From positions 965,921 to 1,029,920 of the forward strand of contig JAGMWU010000038.1 of assembly GCA_018697195.1 (NCBI GenBank): a DNA stretch of 64,000 nucleotides, given 5' to 3'. This DNA comes from Certhia americana (taxonomy: Eukaryota; Chordata; Aves; Passeriformes; Certhiidae). The notes beneath the pieces were generated by a model. It made no database searches. It saw only the letters and a list, made by a program, of their open reading frames with translations, and was not told the origin of the DNA. This document shows, one piece after another, positions 37,501 to 46,124 of this stretch (positions within the stretch are counted from its first letter, which is position 1; each line of letters begins with the position of its first letter). The translations under genes were made by a program, and so were the position numbers.

Positions 37501-38228
37501 ATGAGACACCCAAACCCCTCCACTTTGCTACAGAAAAGACACTAAAAATCTCCCCATTACTTTTCAGAAATGAACCCACTTCAAGTGAAGATGGGAATTA
37601 TCTTTCACTGCTGTTGAAACAACAAATTGGCAAACTGTGAAAGAACATTCTTTCCTGTTAATGGCCGCAAAATAAACCCATTTCTAACTCCAGACACTTC
37701 AGTATCAGAGGTTACACAGAAAAACAGCAGAACACGGTGGTGCAGAGATGATGAAGCTTTTAAACACAGCTTAAATGTACCATGACTTGCAAATCACCCC
37801 ACAGACACATCACTCACTTGCTTCGAAGGACAGTGCTCGTTCTTCTCCTCTGTCATCTTCCCACTCTTGGGAGCCCTTCTTGGCTGCTTGATGCTGGTTT
37901 TTATGGCAGGCCGGCAGACATAATTCTCCAGGTTCTTGGGAGGTTTTTTTGTCCGCTTTGCTTGAAGGCCAATCTTCAGTTTCAGGTTCCCCTCGGAGAA
38001 GTTTGTTTCTTTCACCGAGAATTGTTGCTGTGCATCTCCCAGAGCCTCGCTCTTCCCGTTCTCCTCCCGGTTCTTTTTCTTCCCGTCCTCCTCGTCCTTG
38101 GTGCAGCCTTCGAGCTCTGCTTCCCCTTTGCCCACCAACGTGCCAATGTTTACCACAGAGGGGCTTTTCCCAGAAAACCCTTCAGAATCAGAACCCAAGC
38201 CTAACATAGCAGTATTCCGAGGGTCCAT
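1416..38228 (-). CDS. ASH1L: ASH1L, histone H3K36 methyltransferase (partial: N-terminal part, continues past left edge)
   Basis: ASH1L is a trithorax-group nuclear chromatin protein whose SET domain mono- and dimethylates H3K36; this function is family knowledge. Nine coding exons join in phase to about 2,171 codons: 38228-37818, 28595-23840, 16958-16857, 12934-12193, 11277-11098, 6425-6331, 3480-3407, 1828-1783 and 1524-1416. The translation is recognisably ASH1L from the MDPRNTAML start, through several AT-hooks ([40 protein letters not shown]), to the [17 protein letters not shown] segment that opens the AWS zinc-binding domain. The SET, bromodomain, PHD and BAH exons are not in the window. 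The in-window part seems some tens of residues longer than the human equivalent as I remember it, perhaps from the 18-residue repeat block. The start ATG has G at -3 and G at +4. Confidence 0.97.
1545..1580. repeat. Poly(A) tract on plus (poly(T) toward ASH1L exon 10)
   Basis: An A homopolymer of about 36 bp, extended by an interrupted A-rich stretch to the exon 10 acceptor. On the ASH1L strand it forms an overlong polypyrimidine tract. Confidence 0.9.
1783..1828 (-). CDS. ASH1L: ASH1L exon 9 (46 bp)
   Basis: This very short exon, phase 0 to phase 1, encodes [15 protein letters not shown]. The acceptor is cttccttctag and the donor TCCA|GTAAGT. It is too short to stand out as an ORF and is placed by phase and by conservation with flanking exons. 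Confidence 0.94.
3407..3480 (-). CDS. ASH1L: ASH1L exon 8
   Basis: The exon is 74 bp, phase 1 to phase 0, with acceptor ctttttgtttcag and donor AACCAG|GTAGGA. It encodes [18 protein letters not shown] followed by WQWKHNQ, a signature just before the AWS domain. Confidence 0.96.
3768..4275. repeat. Minisatellite with higher-order structure in ASH1L intron 7
   Basis: Short units with core CTGACCACA and GACAGAA(C) are arranged in a larger pattern. The block beginning ACCCTGTGAGGGCACCACAG recurs near 3811, 3919 and 4075. Confidence 0.88.
5640..5815 (+). mobile_element. CR1 LINE 3' fragment
   Basis: Contains CCTGGAAGTGTTCAAGGCC, GGAGCAACCTGGGCTATGG and the tail ACCATTCCATGATTCTGTGA, the avian CR1 3' end. 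5'-truncated; in ASH1L intron 7. Confidence 0.85.
6331..6425 (-). CDS. ASH1L: ASH1L exon 7
   Basis: The exon is 95 bp, phase 2 to phase 1, with acceptor gtcctccacag and donor GTTG|GTGGGT. It encodes [20 protein letters not shown] and GLFPAPIHV, a highly conserved pre-AWS segment. Confidence 0.95.
7245..7485 (+). mobile_element. CR1 LINE 3' fragment
   Basis: Nearly complete CR1 3' end: AGAAATTCTTCCCTGTGAGG, GGCACAGGGTGCCCAGAGAA and AACCATTCCATGATTCTGTG. A weaker CR1-like tail (CTTGATGATCTTGGAGG) follows at about 7615-7660. Confidence 0.92.
9780..10095 (+). mobile_element. CR1 LINE 3' fragment (different subfamily)
   Basis: Contains GGTTTAGGTTGGATATCAGG, CCAGAGGGTGCTGGACACTG and GGAGTTGGACTCCATGATC, a CR1 subfamily also seen at 35705, 49180 and 60955. 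Confidence 0.88.
11098..11277 (-). CDS. ASH1L: ASH1L exon 6
   Basis: The exon is 180 bp, phase 2 to phase 2, with acceptor ctttttcttccag and donor ACAGA|GTAAGTA. It encodes a proline-rich linker and then the conserved basic block [20 protein letters not shown], which in ASH1L leads toward the AWS-SET unit. Confidence 0.96.
12193..12934 (-). CDS. ASH1L: ASH1L exon 5
   Basis: The exon is 742 bp, phase 1 to phase 2, with acceptor gtgtttcag|GGGTGG and donor AAGAG|GTGATC. It encodes conserved blocks with [43 protein letters not shown], the AT-hook KRRPGRPRK and [22 protein letters not shown] content is high compared with neighbouring exons. An ERVL-like solo LTR ends 24 nt upstream of the acceptor. 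Confidence 0.96.
12959..13405 (+). mobile_element. Solo LTR (ERVL-like), copy 1, antisense to ASH1L
   Basis: The 447-bp element has perfect 7-bp inverted termini, TGATGCC and GGCATCA, a TATA-like AATAAAAG near 13240, and AATAAA near 13346 in the expected R region. No internal retroviral sequence flanks it, so it is a solo LTR left by recombination. An inverted close copy lies at 58635-59067. No convincing target-site duplication is visible (flanks ggagg and gagtg). It lies in ASH1L intron 4, ending 24 nt from the exon 5 acceptor. Confidence 0.85.
15435..15530 (-). mobile_element. CR1 LINE 3' tail
   Basis: On minus: a CR1 end with AAGGGGCCTTAAAGACC and CACCCTCCTGCCATGG read on plus. Short and decayed. 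Confidence 0.75.
15735..16110 (-). mobile_element. CR1 LINE fragment
   Basis: Begins on plus with AGTCACAGAACGACAGGTTG and AAAGACCTTCAGGAGCATTG, then the CR1 body in reverse. Frames in this interval are CR1 remnants. Confidence 0.82.
16857..16958 (-). CDS. ASH1L: ASH1L exon 4 with a GC donor
   Basis: This 102-bp exon, phase 1 to phase 1, encodes a segment containing [22 protein letters not shown], conserved in ASH1L. The acceptor is gatctgccttgcag. The 3' end reads CCAG|GCAAGT, a GC-type donor rather than GT. Joining to exon 5 at this point keeps frame and gives [11 protein letters not shown], matching the family layout. No GT donor in the correct phase lies close by. Confidence 0.93.
17245..18240 (-). 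mobile_element. CR1 LINE fragment split by a minisatellite
   Basis: Reverse-oriented CR1: AGAGTTGGAAAAGACCTCTG at the 3' end, and CTGGACACAGCACTCCAGG with TGTGGCCTCTCCAGGGTGG near 17970-18010. The 31-bp array at 17574-17882 sits inside it. Confidence 0.82.
17574..17882. repeat. 31-32-bp minisatellite in ASH1L intron 3
   Basis: About ten copies of a unit beginning TCTCCCAGGCTCTCTGGATG and ending ACTGATCCAGC, with two unit classes (AGGCTC and AACCTC variants). The array interrupts a minus-oriented CR1. Confidence 0.9.
19945..20075 (-). mobile_element. CR1 LINE 3' tail
   Basis: Reverse CR1 end with GGGCTGCAAGGGACCCTGAAG and CCATGGGCAGGGACACTTTC on plus. The flanks share a degenerate direct repeat (CACTTGTGCTTCCTGAGC / CACTTGTGCTTCTTGGGC) about 180 bp apart. 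Confidence 0.82.
20150..20176. repeat. (ACT/ATT) trinucleotide microsatellite
   Basis: A short run of ACTATT and ATT trinucleotides in ASH1L intron 3. Confidence 0.8.
20625..20875. repeat. 82-bp tandem repeat, three copies
   Basis: The marker CCTGTGTGACACCCTCC recurs at 20625, 20707 and 20789, an exact 82-bp period. The copies are nearly identical, suggesting recent expansion. Confidence 0.92.
20906..20920 (+). promoter_or_regulatory. CTCF-like core motif in ASH1L intron 3
   Basis: CCGCCAGGGGGCGCT matches the CTCF core consensus (CCASYAGRKGGCRS-like) closely. It sits between an 82-bp tandem repeat on the left and a GGGACC-type array with an assembly gap on the right. Confidence 0.65.
20943..21310. 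repeat. GGGACC/GGGACA hexamer-based array containing an assembly gap
   Basis: Variants of GGGACC, GGGACA and GGAACG hexamers are interspersed with AGCCCTCG blocks. The G-run spacing is suitable for G-quadruplexes. Ten N bases at 21117-21126 mark a gap, so the true array length is unknown. Confidence 0.92.
21117..21126. other. Assembly gap (10 N)
   Basis: Ten undetermined bases lie inside the GGGACC array. The 10-bp length is probably a placeholder. Confidence 0.97.
23840..28595 (-). CDS. ASH1L: ASH1L exon 3 (giant 4.76-kb exon)
   Basis: The acceptor ttaactcttag|GACCC and donor CTGTCAG|GTAAGG bound one uninterrupted exon, phase 0 to phase 1. It encodes roughly residues 138-1722: low-complexity Ser/Lys-rich sequence, an 18-residue repeat block near its 5' end, four AT-hook motifs (coding near 26340, 26155, 25685 and 24790), a His-rich stretch ([12 protein letters not shown], near 24380), and a conserved block with [20 protein letters not shown]. 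The open frame runs past the donor to 23595, but that tail has no ASH1L similarity and is intron. A single giant exon here matches the family gene structure. Confidence 0.97.
27562..28283 (-). repeat. ASH1L: Coding tandem repeat, 54-bp unit (18 residues), in ASH1L exon 3
   Basis: Fourteen degenerate copies of an 18-residue unit with core [10 protein letters not shown] followed by a variable P-G-I-S-x-P-like spacer. Human ASH1L has a related repeat block. Because the period is a multiple of three and of low complexity, the opposite strand also stays open here. Confidence 0.9.
29515..30020 (+). mobile_element. CR1 LINE 3' fragment (about 500 bp)
   Basis: Long CR1 piece with GAGAAAGGCTGGGAGGGCTG, AGGTTGGATATATGAAAG, GGCACAGGGTGCCCAGAGC and a GTGATTCTGTGATTT tail. 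In ASH1L intron 2. Confidence 0.92.
31672..32418. repeat. CCAGGACACC minisatellite in ASH1L intron 2
   Basis: About 750 bp of units with core CCAGGACACCCT and GGACAGGACACACC. The left part is a different unit class (GGGATACAACCC, GGATACACC). A higher-order duplication of about 205 bp is seen (CCTCCAGGAGACTCTCCAGG at 32026 and 32231). Confidence 0.92.
33410..33515 (+). mobile_element. CR1-like 3' tail
   Basis: GTTGGTGGTGGCCTTGGCAG, TTGATGATCTCAAAAGTCC and AATAATTCTGTGATTCC resemble another CR1 subfamily end. Confidence 0.75.
34465..34618 (+). mobile_element. CR1-like 3' tail
   Basis: GAACAGGTTGCCCAGGGAAG, CCCTGGAAGGGTTTAAAAA and CTGAACAATTCTGTGATTCC match a CR1 subfamily 3' end. Confidence 0.82.
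35705..35945 (-). mobile_element. CR1 LINE 3' fragment
   Basis: Reverse of the subfamily seen at 9780: GGGACCCACAGGGATCACC at its 3' end, then CTCCTGGAGCTCTGGCAGCC and TATCCAACCTAAACCTCCC. Confidence 0.88.
36430..36740 (-). mobile_element. CR1 LINE 3' fragment
   Basis: Reverse CR1: GCCTGGTTTGGGCTCGAAGG, ACCTTCCACTATCCCAGAG and GGGCAGCCTGTGCCAGGGC on plus. Confidence 0.9.
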
Positions 38229-38328
38229 CACAGGCGGAATATTTGCCTTCAGGTGATTTTAGGGAAGATTTACAGAGATGTGTTCCTCAGAAGAGCTGTT
38301 CCACTATGGGCAGTCAACATCTTTCACT
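37818..38328 (-). CDS. ASH1L: ASH1L exon 2 (5' UTR end and first coding exon)
   Basis: The acceptor is a cctcccacag tract ending at 38329, and the donor CAA|GTGAGTG lies at 37818/37817. Coding starts at the ATG at 38228 (MDPRNTAML) and gives 137 codons, ending in phase 0 at CPSKQ. About 100 nt of 5' UTR precede the ATG in this exon. The block [17 protein letters not shown] and the [16 protein letters not shown] stretch are the strongly conserved ASH1L N terminus. Confidence 0.96.
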
Positions 38329-41300
38329 CTGTGGGAGGAAAAGACAGACAGAATGAACTTGAATATTCTACCAGAAATTAAATTAATATTAAACCCAATT
38401 GTATTTCAGACAAGCACAGCAGCTGATGTTCCAAGATGCCAACCCTTCCAGTCACCTCCTTCAAAACCACAATTTATCTGAAAAACACTTTTAAATGGTA
38501 AGTGAAAAATAAAAAAGTATGCGAAAATTGTAATTTTCAAATTATCCACAGGACACTTCAAATGATGCCTACAGATTTAATATTGATCATCAAAGTAATT
38601 TTTTTTATTCATAGCAAGAGCCCAGTTAGTCCCAGTCTTGCTGTTTCTGGATCCACTGGAAGAGCTGCATCTAAGGAGCAGGCAAATGAAACCCATGAGA
38701 AAGCGTCCAAAGCCCAGAAATATTCTGGTTTCAATTATCTGAGCCACCAGGAAAGTTGAGCCTAAGCCACGTGTGCATCAGTTTACAAACACGCCACAAA
38801 ATCCGCTTGCTAGTTCAGGATTTTCCACAATTCAGGAAGGAGGGTGGGAGAACAGGAGCCAAACCCCCCAAACATTCACACACCGGTTTGTGCTTCCTGA
38901 AGCATGGAAAGAGGGAAGTCCACACTTCCAGCAGCACAGACATTGTTAGGAATATAGAATTGCCCTATTTAGCATATAATAATAGAGGGAAGCTTTTCAG
39001 CTTAACTACAGCAAAAGTAAATTAAGAGTCAAGTTCTAAGTCTGTGAGAGTCCCTTGTTGAGCACTGACCCCCTGCTCACCCCACAGACCCCGAGCCCTC
39101 AGCTTCCCTCCCTGCCAGAGAACAAAGCAAACCCGTGCTCGTTGTAGTTTTATCATGCAGACAGAAATCCCCAAAATCCCACAACTGTTTGGGCTGGGAG
39201 GGACCTTGAAGATCATCTCATGCCACCCCTGCCACGGGCAGGGACATCTTCCACAATCCCAGGTTGCTCCAAGCTCTGTCCAACCTGGAATTCAGCTTCT
39301 CTGAATAGCCTGTGGCAGGACCTCACCAAGAAGCCATTCCCCCCTGTCCTGCCTCCAAACCCTTGTAAAATTCTCTCTCCATCTCTCTTGCAGGCTCCCT
39401 TGAGGTACTGAAAATATATTTGTTCTGAGGGCATTCTAAGGAGAAAAGGTTTGAATATCTTCTATTTCTGAAATGAAATGGATCAGAAACAGGTCTGAAA
39501 AAACACTGATTTGCTGAAAAGTGCATCACAGGCACCAAACCAGCCTAAATCTTCTGTCCTTCTCTACAGTCATTAAGGCTGAATTGTGAGGAACGGCACG
39601 GCAAGATGTCATGAACTCAAACTGAATTTCAAATAAAGGTCTCAAGGAGCCCAGCACTTTTCTGTGATGTCCTGACAGGTCAGGAGGAGCCCACTGGAGC
39701 ACAGAACACGAGGCAGGTCCCACAGCTCCCCTGGCCAGACAGGAATTGGGGAAGCAGCAGCAGCAAGGAGCTGTTTTTGGGGTGGCTCCGGAGGCATGGG
39801 AAGGGGAAAGGATCAGGAATGTGAAAGGCGACACCGGAGAGCACCAAGGCAACTGCAGTGGACACAGGTTGGAGGACAGATGCCAGGATTAGTGGGGGCA
39901 GAAGAAATGCTGCTGGGAACAGCAGATGCAGCCCGTCACAAAGCCAGGCTTCCCTGGCTACGTCCTCAGAGACAACAAACTTATTTCCATGTGTTCTGTG
40001 CACGTTATTCGTGGGATTTCTATCTGCAGCTCTGGCTTTCCAACTACGCACATCCTCAGTAATCAAACCTGCTATTATTACTCAGAAGACTAGAGGTAAT
40101 TAGATAAAATCTCCATTTTACAAGGAGAAAAAAAGGGTAGAGCAGTGTGACATGGACCCAGAAACTGTCAGTGGCACTGCCCAGTTCAAGGCCCAGTGTT
40201 AGTCCAACAGGCTTCACCATGGCACCAAAAATGGGCTTTTTCATATGCATCAACGTGCAAGGAAAACTGGCCAGCAGGTAAATAATTCTGAGCTAAAGCC
40301 TGAATTTGTATTATTCAAGCCCAAGAACAGGCACACTCCCACGTGCTATCATGCAACTCTCAAACCTGCGCTCACACACTATTTCCTTCTCTAGTAACTG
40401 GGGTGCAGAGCAGTGACAACACTTCAGACATTTTCTTACAAATAAAATTAATTAAGCAGTTTCAAATACCAAACCAACAGCCAAGACCCAAAGTGCACGG
40501 TGGGAATCAGAGCAAAGGAACAGTGTTCACATCCTACTCTGTGCTAAGAGGATCAGTAACTATCCAGAAACAAAGTCACTAAACTGATGGCTCCCACAAA
40601 CACAGAGCAGGGCTTTTATTTATCCATTAATTGCTCTCAACACAGACAACAAAAATGCTAATCCTGGCCCTAATCACCATTTTGCCTGGATCACTGTAAT
40701 CTTCCCCCAACTCCCCAGTTACCCCACTAATTCCCAGGATATGTGTCTGTCACTCGGATTTCATCTCCCTGAATCCCCACGTGCTGTTTCCTCCCTGCCT
40801 TATCAAGTTCAAGCTTCCTGTCACTGTCTCCAAGGTGTTCTCAAGTGTACCTTGGCTCTTCCCTTGCTCCTGTTCCTCGGAGCTGTCTCCCCAGTGATGC
40901 CACTATTTGTTTTCTTTTCTCACTTTACTTTCTCTGTGCTACTCCTCACACTCCGTGTGCCTCGCTCGCTGCAGGATCTGTTCATTCCTCGTGCAGGTTG
41001 TGCCTTAAAACCTTGTGGATGTCAAAGCAAATGAGCAACCAACTGGTGACAGCCACAGTTCAGAGGCAGCGAAAAAAACCTGCACGAATTCACCCTGAAA
41101 ACTCTGATGCTTTGGGACTTTAAAGATGTCAAATGATCCTATTTAACCATGTGAGATAGGTACTTAATCTGGGTCTCTGCTTTCCACGTTTGTTGCACCG
41201 AGTTCCAAGTCTTGTTCTGAATTATCCTACATCCATGGGATCTTAGGTTAACGAAACTTTTTGCTGGATTGAAAATCATCCAGCACCAAATCCCTGCACG

Positions 41301-44300
41301 GCCTCTCAAGTGATGAGCAAGACACGTCCTCACCACCCCCCTATGAAGCAAATCACATCAAACTCCCCTCAGCCAGCAGGTTCTGGAGATCTCAAATCCC
41401 TCCTGAAATGGTTCCTCCCCCAAAAAATTAACTATGAAGCATTTTAACATCCATTTTGACACGTGCCACCTGGAACTAAGTGGTGTTCATTAATGATTTC
41501 TCGAATGCCATACGCAGTTTTAATACCTGGAATTCATCCTTATTCCCCTGGTGTCACATCCCAATCTCCTTCTGCCCATCAGCTGCTAAGATTTCTGTTC
41601 TTTTGATCCTCTGCTTTCCCAGAAAGAAAATGCCAAGGGTTGATTCTACTGCCAGATCCCAGATATGTTTCCCCACACCCCCTCAGCAACATTAACTGAG
41701 ATTTCCCCCTCCGTTCAACTCAGGACGTTGAGTTCATTCCTGCTGCTGCTTTTGTCGATGAAAACACACTGTCACGTCATATTTGGAAGGGGAATATTTT
41801 TCTTTTTGGTTCTTTTCATTCCTTCAGCTCCAAGGGACATTAAAACCAATTCAGCTGAGCGTTAGAAATCCCAGAATATTACTACTAACTCTATGGCCTC
41901 CCACAGTCCCCTCTCAAATTCCTTGTCTTCTTTGCTAAGGAAGACAGCTACCAAACTCAGAAAAGAGAAATAAGTGGGATAAAGCTTTACAGTATTTCTC
42001 TACATCACAATCCCTGAACAGGGAGGGGAAACAGGAGCTCAAGGCCCCTGGATCACCTGCACAAGTATCCTTAAAATGTTTAGAGACGGAGACATTTATG
42101 AGGAATAAAGTTCCTGTTTGCGTTATAGGAGGCAACAAATAAAACACTTTCCAGTCAGAACCTGCTGGATGTGTTTCTGACAGACAGAAATCCCAGGGGA
42201 CCCATCTTGTCAGGGAGAATATTCCACAGAAAGTGCTGGGAGCAGAGGGAAAGCACCTGGAACAGGACCCGGGTTTTGTGGGAAGAAAGGAAAAGGACAG
42301 ACATGATAACACCAGACATGATAACACAAGGAGCAAGCGGGAGGAAAACTGGGAAGCAGAGAGAGAGTTTCTCCTGGTTTTTAACCTGGCCCCAGCTGAC
42401 ACCCGACCTGACTGCAGCTCTGGAATCACAGGGCTGAATTTGGAGGTGCAGGGTAATTCTGTTGGCTCCCTATTCAGATGCAAATAAAAGCAAAATTGCT
42501 AAAATCTGCATAACCAACCCGTGTTTGATGGGAGCAAAGGTTCCTCCACCCTTAGGCTGCGAGTGCCAACATCAGCCAACGAGGAACTGCTGAGGGAAAA
42601 GCAGTTTGGGAATTCTCCTAAAATATTATCCCAGCTGCTACAGTGTGAGTCAGGAGCTCCCTGCGAGGGCTCTACATCCAGTGCCTTCCAGGGGAATTTT
42701 CTGGACAAAACTCATTGATTTCTATCCATCAGGTAAATGATAAGGGTCCCAGCAAACCAGAACCTTCCCTTTAACTCCAGACAGATGCCTTTGGTTATTC
42801 CTAAACCCATCCCAGAATGGCAACACCTGTGCCACAGGTAATGGATAGAAAAGCAGGGACAAACACAGATTTTGCTGTCACAGTAGGTCTCATGACAGAT
42901 TTTTTTTCCCTTTGCAAGCTGGAGATGGGACTCATGACCTCAGTGGAGTGGGAGAATGTGTCCACAACAGCACCAGAAATTAATTTAATTTAAAAAAAGC
43001 CAACAATCCCACAGACAACAGTATCTATTAAAAAATACCTTTAATTTAGTAACTTCATGTGCTATTGCCACTTTTCTCTTGTGACAACAGCACTGCCATT
43101 TTTACCAATATGTCTGTCTCTTCCACCAAGAAAAAAGCTGCTTTTTATATCCTCCAGGATAGTTTAAACTTTGAAAACAACTGGGGAAAAAGAAAAACAA
43201 CTTCTTCTGGAAATCGTAACTCAAATTTTGTCACTGGTTATTATCACTCAAACCTTTTTAGGCGACTGCCGACTGCCTGTAGCAATGAATTCAAGTCCAA
43301 AAAGAAGCTGTGGTAATTTTGTCTTTTAAACCAAGATGTTTCAGACTTAGAACTCTTCAAAATGAAAAAAAAGAGAAAGTCTCTTTTTATACTCTCAGAC
43401 AGTTGAGAAAAGCTTTGAGTAAGAGCACTCCTTAAGAACTCAAGCAGGCAGACAGATGATGATTTTAGAGCCCATCTCTCCCCATATGCTCAAGCAGCTG
43501 CCAGAACTTCCCCGTTTCCCACAGAAAGATGAATTCCCTCAAAGATGACCACAGAAAACAGAATTCTTCCAGGACTGACCCCCAAAACCCCACACCCCTG
43601 GAAAACAAGTGCGGCTGCCATCTAAAATGACTGCGAGGAGGACAGCCAAAGCAAAGCAGAAAAGAAAGTGCACTGCTCCTGCAAATGAAATGAGCAGATT
43701 TCAGCGGCTGAGGGGAAAGCCACAGGTTGTGTCCCTGCTCCCAGAGCTCCCACCACCTCCAGATTCCCCGACCGACTCCTGAAAACACACAGCTAGAAGG
43801 AGAGTGAATGCGTGTCCTGAGGCCATCGGATGGAAACCCACATTCCAAGCAGCTTCCAGTTCTCTGCTACATAATTAACAGGGAGAAGAACCACAAACCA
43901 AGGGCCAAAGGCAGGAGTCAGAAAGTCAAGGCACCACAGAAGAGAGAGACAAGGAAGGGAACACATTTTGGCTTTTGATGAGAGAGATCGGTAACGCCAA
44001 GATAAGGCTCAAGCACCTAAACCTAAATTCACGGTGAACAAAGCTAAAAAAGGATTTCAAATGCAATGACAGTAAAATTTCAGAAGTATGATTTTGGAGA
44101 AGGGGGATGACAAAAGTCTACAAGACGCTGATCCAGTAAACCAGCCAGTATCCCAAAACCTAAAAACCCACATAAATATTTGGCAGGGAGACCCCCGGCT
44201 CCATCCCCCGCCGCTCACCCGGGGCAGGACGGCGCCGTGCCCGGGCGAACGGCGAACTTCGGGGATGCGCAGGGAAGCGGGGGCACGGCGGGGCCCTCGG

Positions 44301-44815
44301 GACCGCTGTCAGGTGACATTCCAGCCCCCGACACCCGTCCGAGCGCGGCTGGCCGGTTCCCGCACCCCCGGGGGGCTGCCCCGCTCCCGGGCCCCGCCGC
44401 CGCTCCTGTCACCGGCCGCACCGCCAGCGGGGATCCCCCGCCCCTCGCCGCCGTCCCTGTCAGGGATCCCCCGGTGCCTCCCGACGCGGGCCTGCCTGGC
44501 AGGGACGCCCCGGTCCATCCCCGGTTGTCAGGCACCCCCCCCCGCCCCGCTCCCCGTCCGGTTCCACGCTGCGCTCCGGGCCCTGCTGGGGATCCCCCCC
44601 CCCGGGCCGCCCCCGGGGATCCCCCGCCATCGCCGGGGATCCCCAGCGCTCGCCACCGGGCCCGGAGCAGGGGTGCGATGTGGGGGCGCGGGGGGGATAC
44701 CGGGGAGATGCGGGGGGGGGGTGCGGGGCGGCCCCGCGGCGGATCCCGGCGCGCCTCCCCTCCCCCCGGGCCGCGGGCCTGAGGCGGTCCCAGTCCCCGC
44801 CCGCCCGCTCCTCAC
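38329..44815 (-). other. ASH1L: ASH1L intron 1
   Basis: Contains one CR1 (39180-39415). 39420-44160 has no clear repeat or gene by eye; conserved noncoding elements cannot be judged without alignment. Confidence 0.7.
39180..39415 (-). mobile_element. CR1 LINE 3' fragment
   Basis: Reverse CR1: TTTGGGCTGGGAGGGACCTT, CATCTTCCACAATCCCAGG and TCTCTCCATCTCTCTTGCAGG. In ASH1L intron 1. Confidence 0.88.
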
Positions 44816-44985
44816 CGTGTCAGCGGCAGCGCGGCCGGGGCCGAACACGGGCTGCTCCGCGCCGCATCCCCGCGGCCGCCCGGGCGCGGACGGGGCCGGG
44901 GCGGGACCGGGACCGAGCGGCCGCCGCGGCGGGGCCTGAGCCGAGCGAGGCGGCGGAACCAAAATGGCGGCCGCTCCTGCTCCGC
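44816..44985 (-). other. ASH1L: Putative ASH1L noncoding exon 1
   Basis: On the minus strand a GC-rich leader ends in ACACG|GTGAGG at 44816. It contains no conserved coding sequence, consistent with the untranslated first exon of ASH1L. The upstream boundary (transcription start) is a guess based on the YY1-like site at 44961-44971, which often lies just downstream of a start site. A second possible donor, CCCGG|GTGAGC near 44215, could be an alternative exon 1. Confidence 0.55.
44961..44971 (+). promoter_or_regulatory. YY1-like binding site
   Basis: AAAATGGCGGC matches the YY1 promoter consensus AANATGGCGGC. It lies in the ASH1L CpG island about 145 bp upstream of the exon 1 donor. YY1 sites of this form commonly lie at or just downstream of transcription starts; its use here is inference. 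Confidence 0.6.
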
Positions 44986-44999
44986 CGCGAGCGAGCGCA

Positions 45000-45182
45000 C
45001 CGACACGCCCCCCGCCGCCGGACACGCCCACTCCGCGCCCGGACACGCCCCCAGCACGGCCACACCCCCGCGGCCACAGGGCGCGGCGGTCACGCCTGAC
45101 CACGCCCACCCGTTTGACCACGCCCATAAACGGGTTGGACACGCCCATCAGGCCACGCCCCCCTCGATCCCGGTCACGCCCG
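45000..45182 (+). promoter_or_regulatory. Cluster of CACGCCC (KLF/SP-type) boxes on the ASH1L side
   Basis: Eight or nine copies of CACGCCC or close variants occur in about 180 bp, within spacers such as GGACACGCCCA and GACCACGCCCA. KLF/SP zinc-finger factors bind CACCC/CACGCCC boxes. The spacing is irregular, unlike the perfect array on the DAP3 side. Confidence 0.55.
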
Positions 45183-45334
45183 CCGGGAAAAGCGCTCGGG
45201 AAAGGGAAAAGCGGGAAAGGGAAAAGAGCTGGTTTTGCCCCAGAGTGATGCAGGTGGGTTTTGCATCCACAAAGCCATCTTTTCTTGAATGCCACACCCA
45301 CGCACTTGCCAGTTCAGGGTCATTCAAGTGTTTT

Positions 45335-45740
45335 CGTGAGGCTGGAATCGTGGGATGTTAAGGGCTTGGAATGGATCTTAAAGGTCCTCCTGCCATGGGC
45401 AGAGACATTTTCCACTAGACCAGATCATGCAAGGCCTTGTCCAGCCTGGACTCGGACACTTCCAGGGATCCAGAGGCAGCCACAGCTTCTGGAGTGCCAG
45501 GGTCTCCCCACCCTCACAGGGAGGAATTTCTTCCTAATAGGTGACCTAACTTTTCCCTCTGTCAATTTGTGCCCATTGCCCCTTGACCTATCACTACAGT
45601 TCCTGATGAGGGGTCTTTCTCCATCTCCCTTTAGATCATTGAAGGTGCTCTGAGATCTCCCCAGATCCTGCTCTTCTCCAGCCTGAATATTCCCAACTCT
45701 CCCAGCCCTTTTAGCTATGTTGTTGTCCCCCATTAGACTT
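45335..45740 (-). mobile_element. CR1 LINE 3' fragment in the ASH1L-DAP3 intergenic region
   Basis: Reverse CR1 of about 400 bp with CATTTTCCACTAGACCAGA, GACACTTCCAGGGATCCAG and TTTGTGCCCATTGCCCC. It abuts the ASH1L CpG island. Confidence 0.9.
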
Positions 45741-46124
45741 CCTCCAATAGTTCCATATCCTTTGTATTTTGGGAATATCCTTTGTATTTGGGAATGAAGG
45801 AATAATGCTCACGATATCTGATTTTACTACACTGAATTATTTTACTGAATTACTACAGCCATTTGTAATTGCTGTTAAATAGTGTTTTAAATCACTGTCT
45901 GCCAGAAATTGAAATTATTTTAAAAACTGTATTACTGCAATACATATATATAAAACTTAAATGAAAAAAAAAAAAAACCAAACAACTGGGACTAAAACAC
46001 CCATAGCAAAAAGAAATGTGAAGTCTTTGCAGAAGCAGAGATTTAGGTTGTCGATACCTGAAAACCTGGCAATGAAACCACATACAGCAAATTGATTTTG
46101 CACTATGCATGCAAAATTCAATAC

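Larger units (their letters stand above)
28596..37817 (-). other. ASH1L: ASH1L intron 2
   Basis: A 9.2-kb intron carrying CR1 fragments at 29.5, 33.4, 34.5, 35.7 and 36.4 kb and the 31.7-32.4-kb minisatellite. The remaining stretches are AT-rich or unique sequence without supported genes. Confidence 0.78.
44170..45240 (-). promoter_or_regulatory. ASH1L: ASH1L CpG-island promoter
   Basis: The region is very GC- and CpG-rich, in contrast to the AT-balanced introns on its left and the CR1 on its right. It contains the YY1-like motif, a cluster of CACGCCC boxes between about 45000 and 45180, and the putative exon 1 donor. Long open frames here on both strands result from lack of AT-rich stop codons, not from genes. 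Confidence 0.75.

Noticed and set aside
44088..45301. Long frames on both strands near the ASH1L promoter
   Set aside because: CpG-island effect: few AT-rich stop codons. No conserved protein content.
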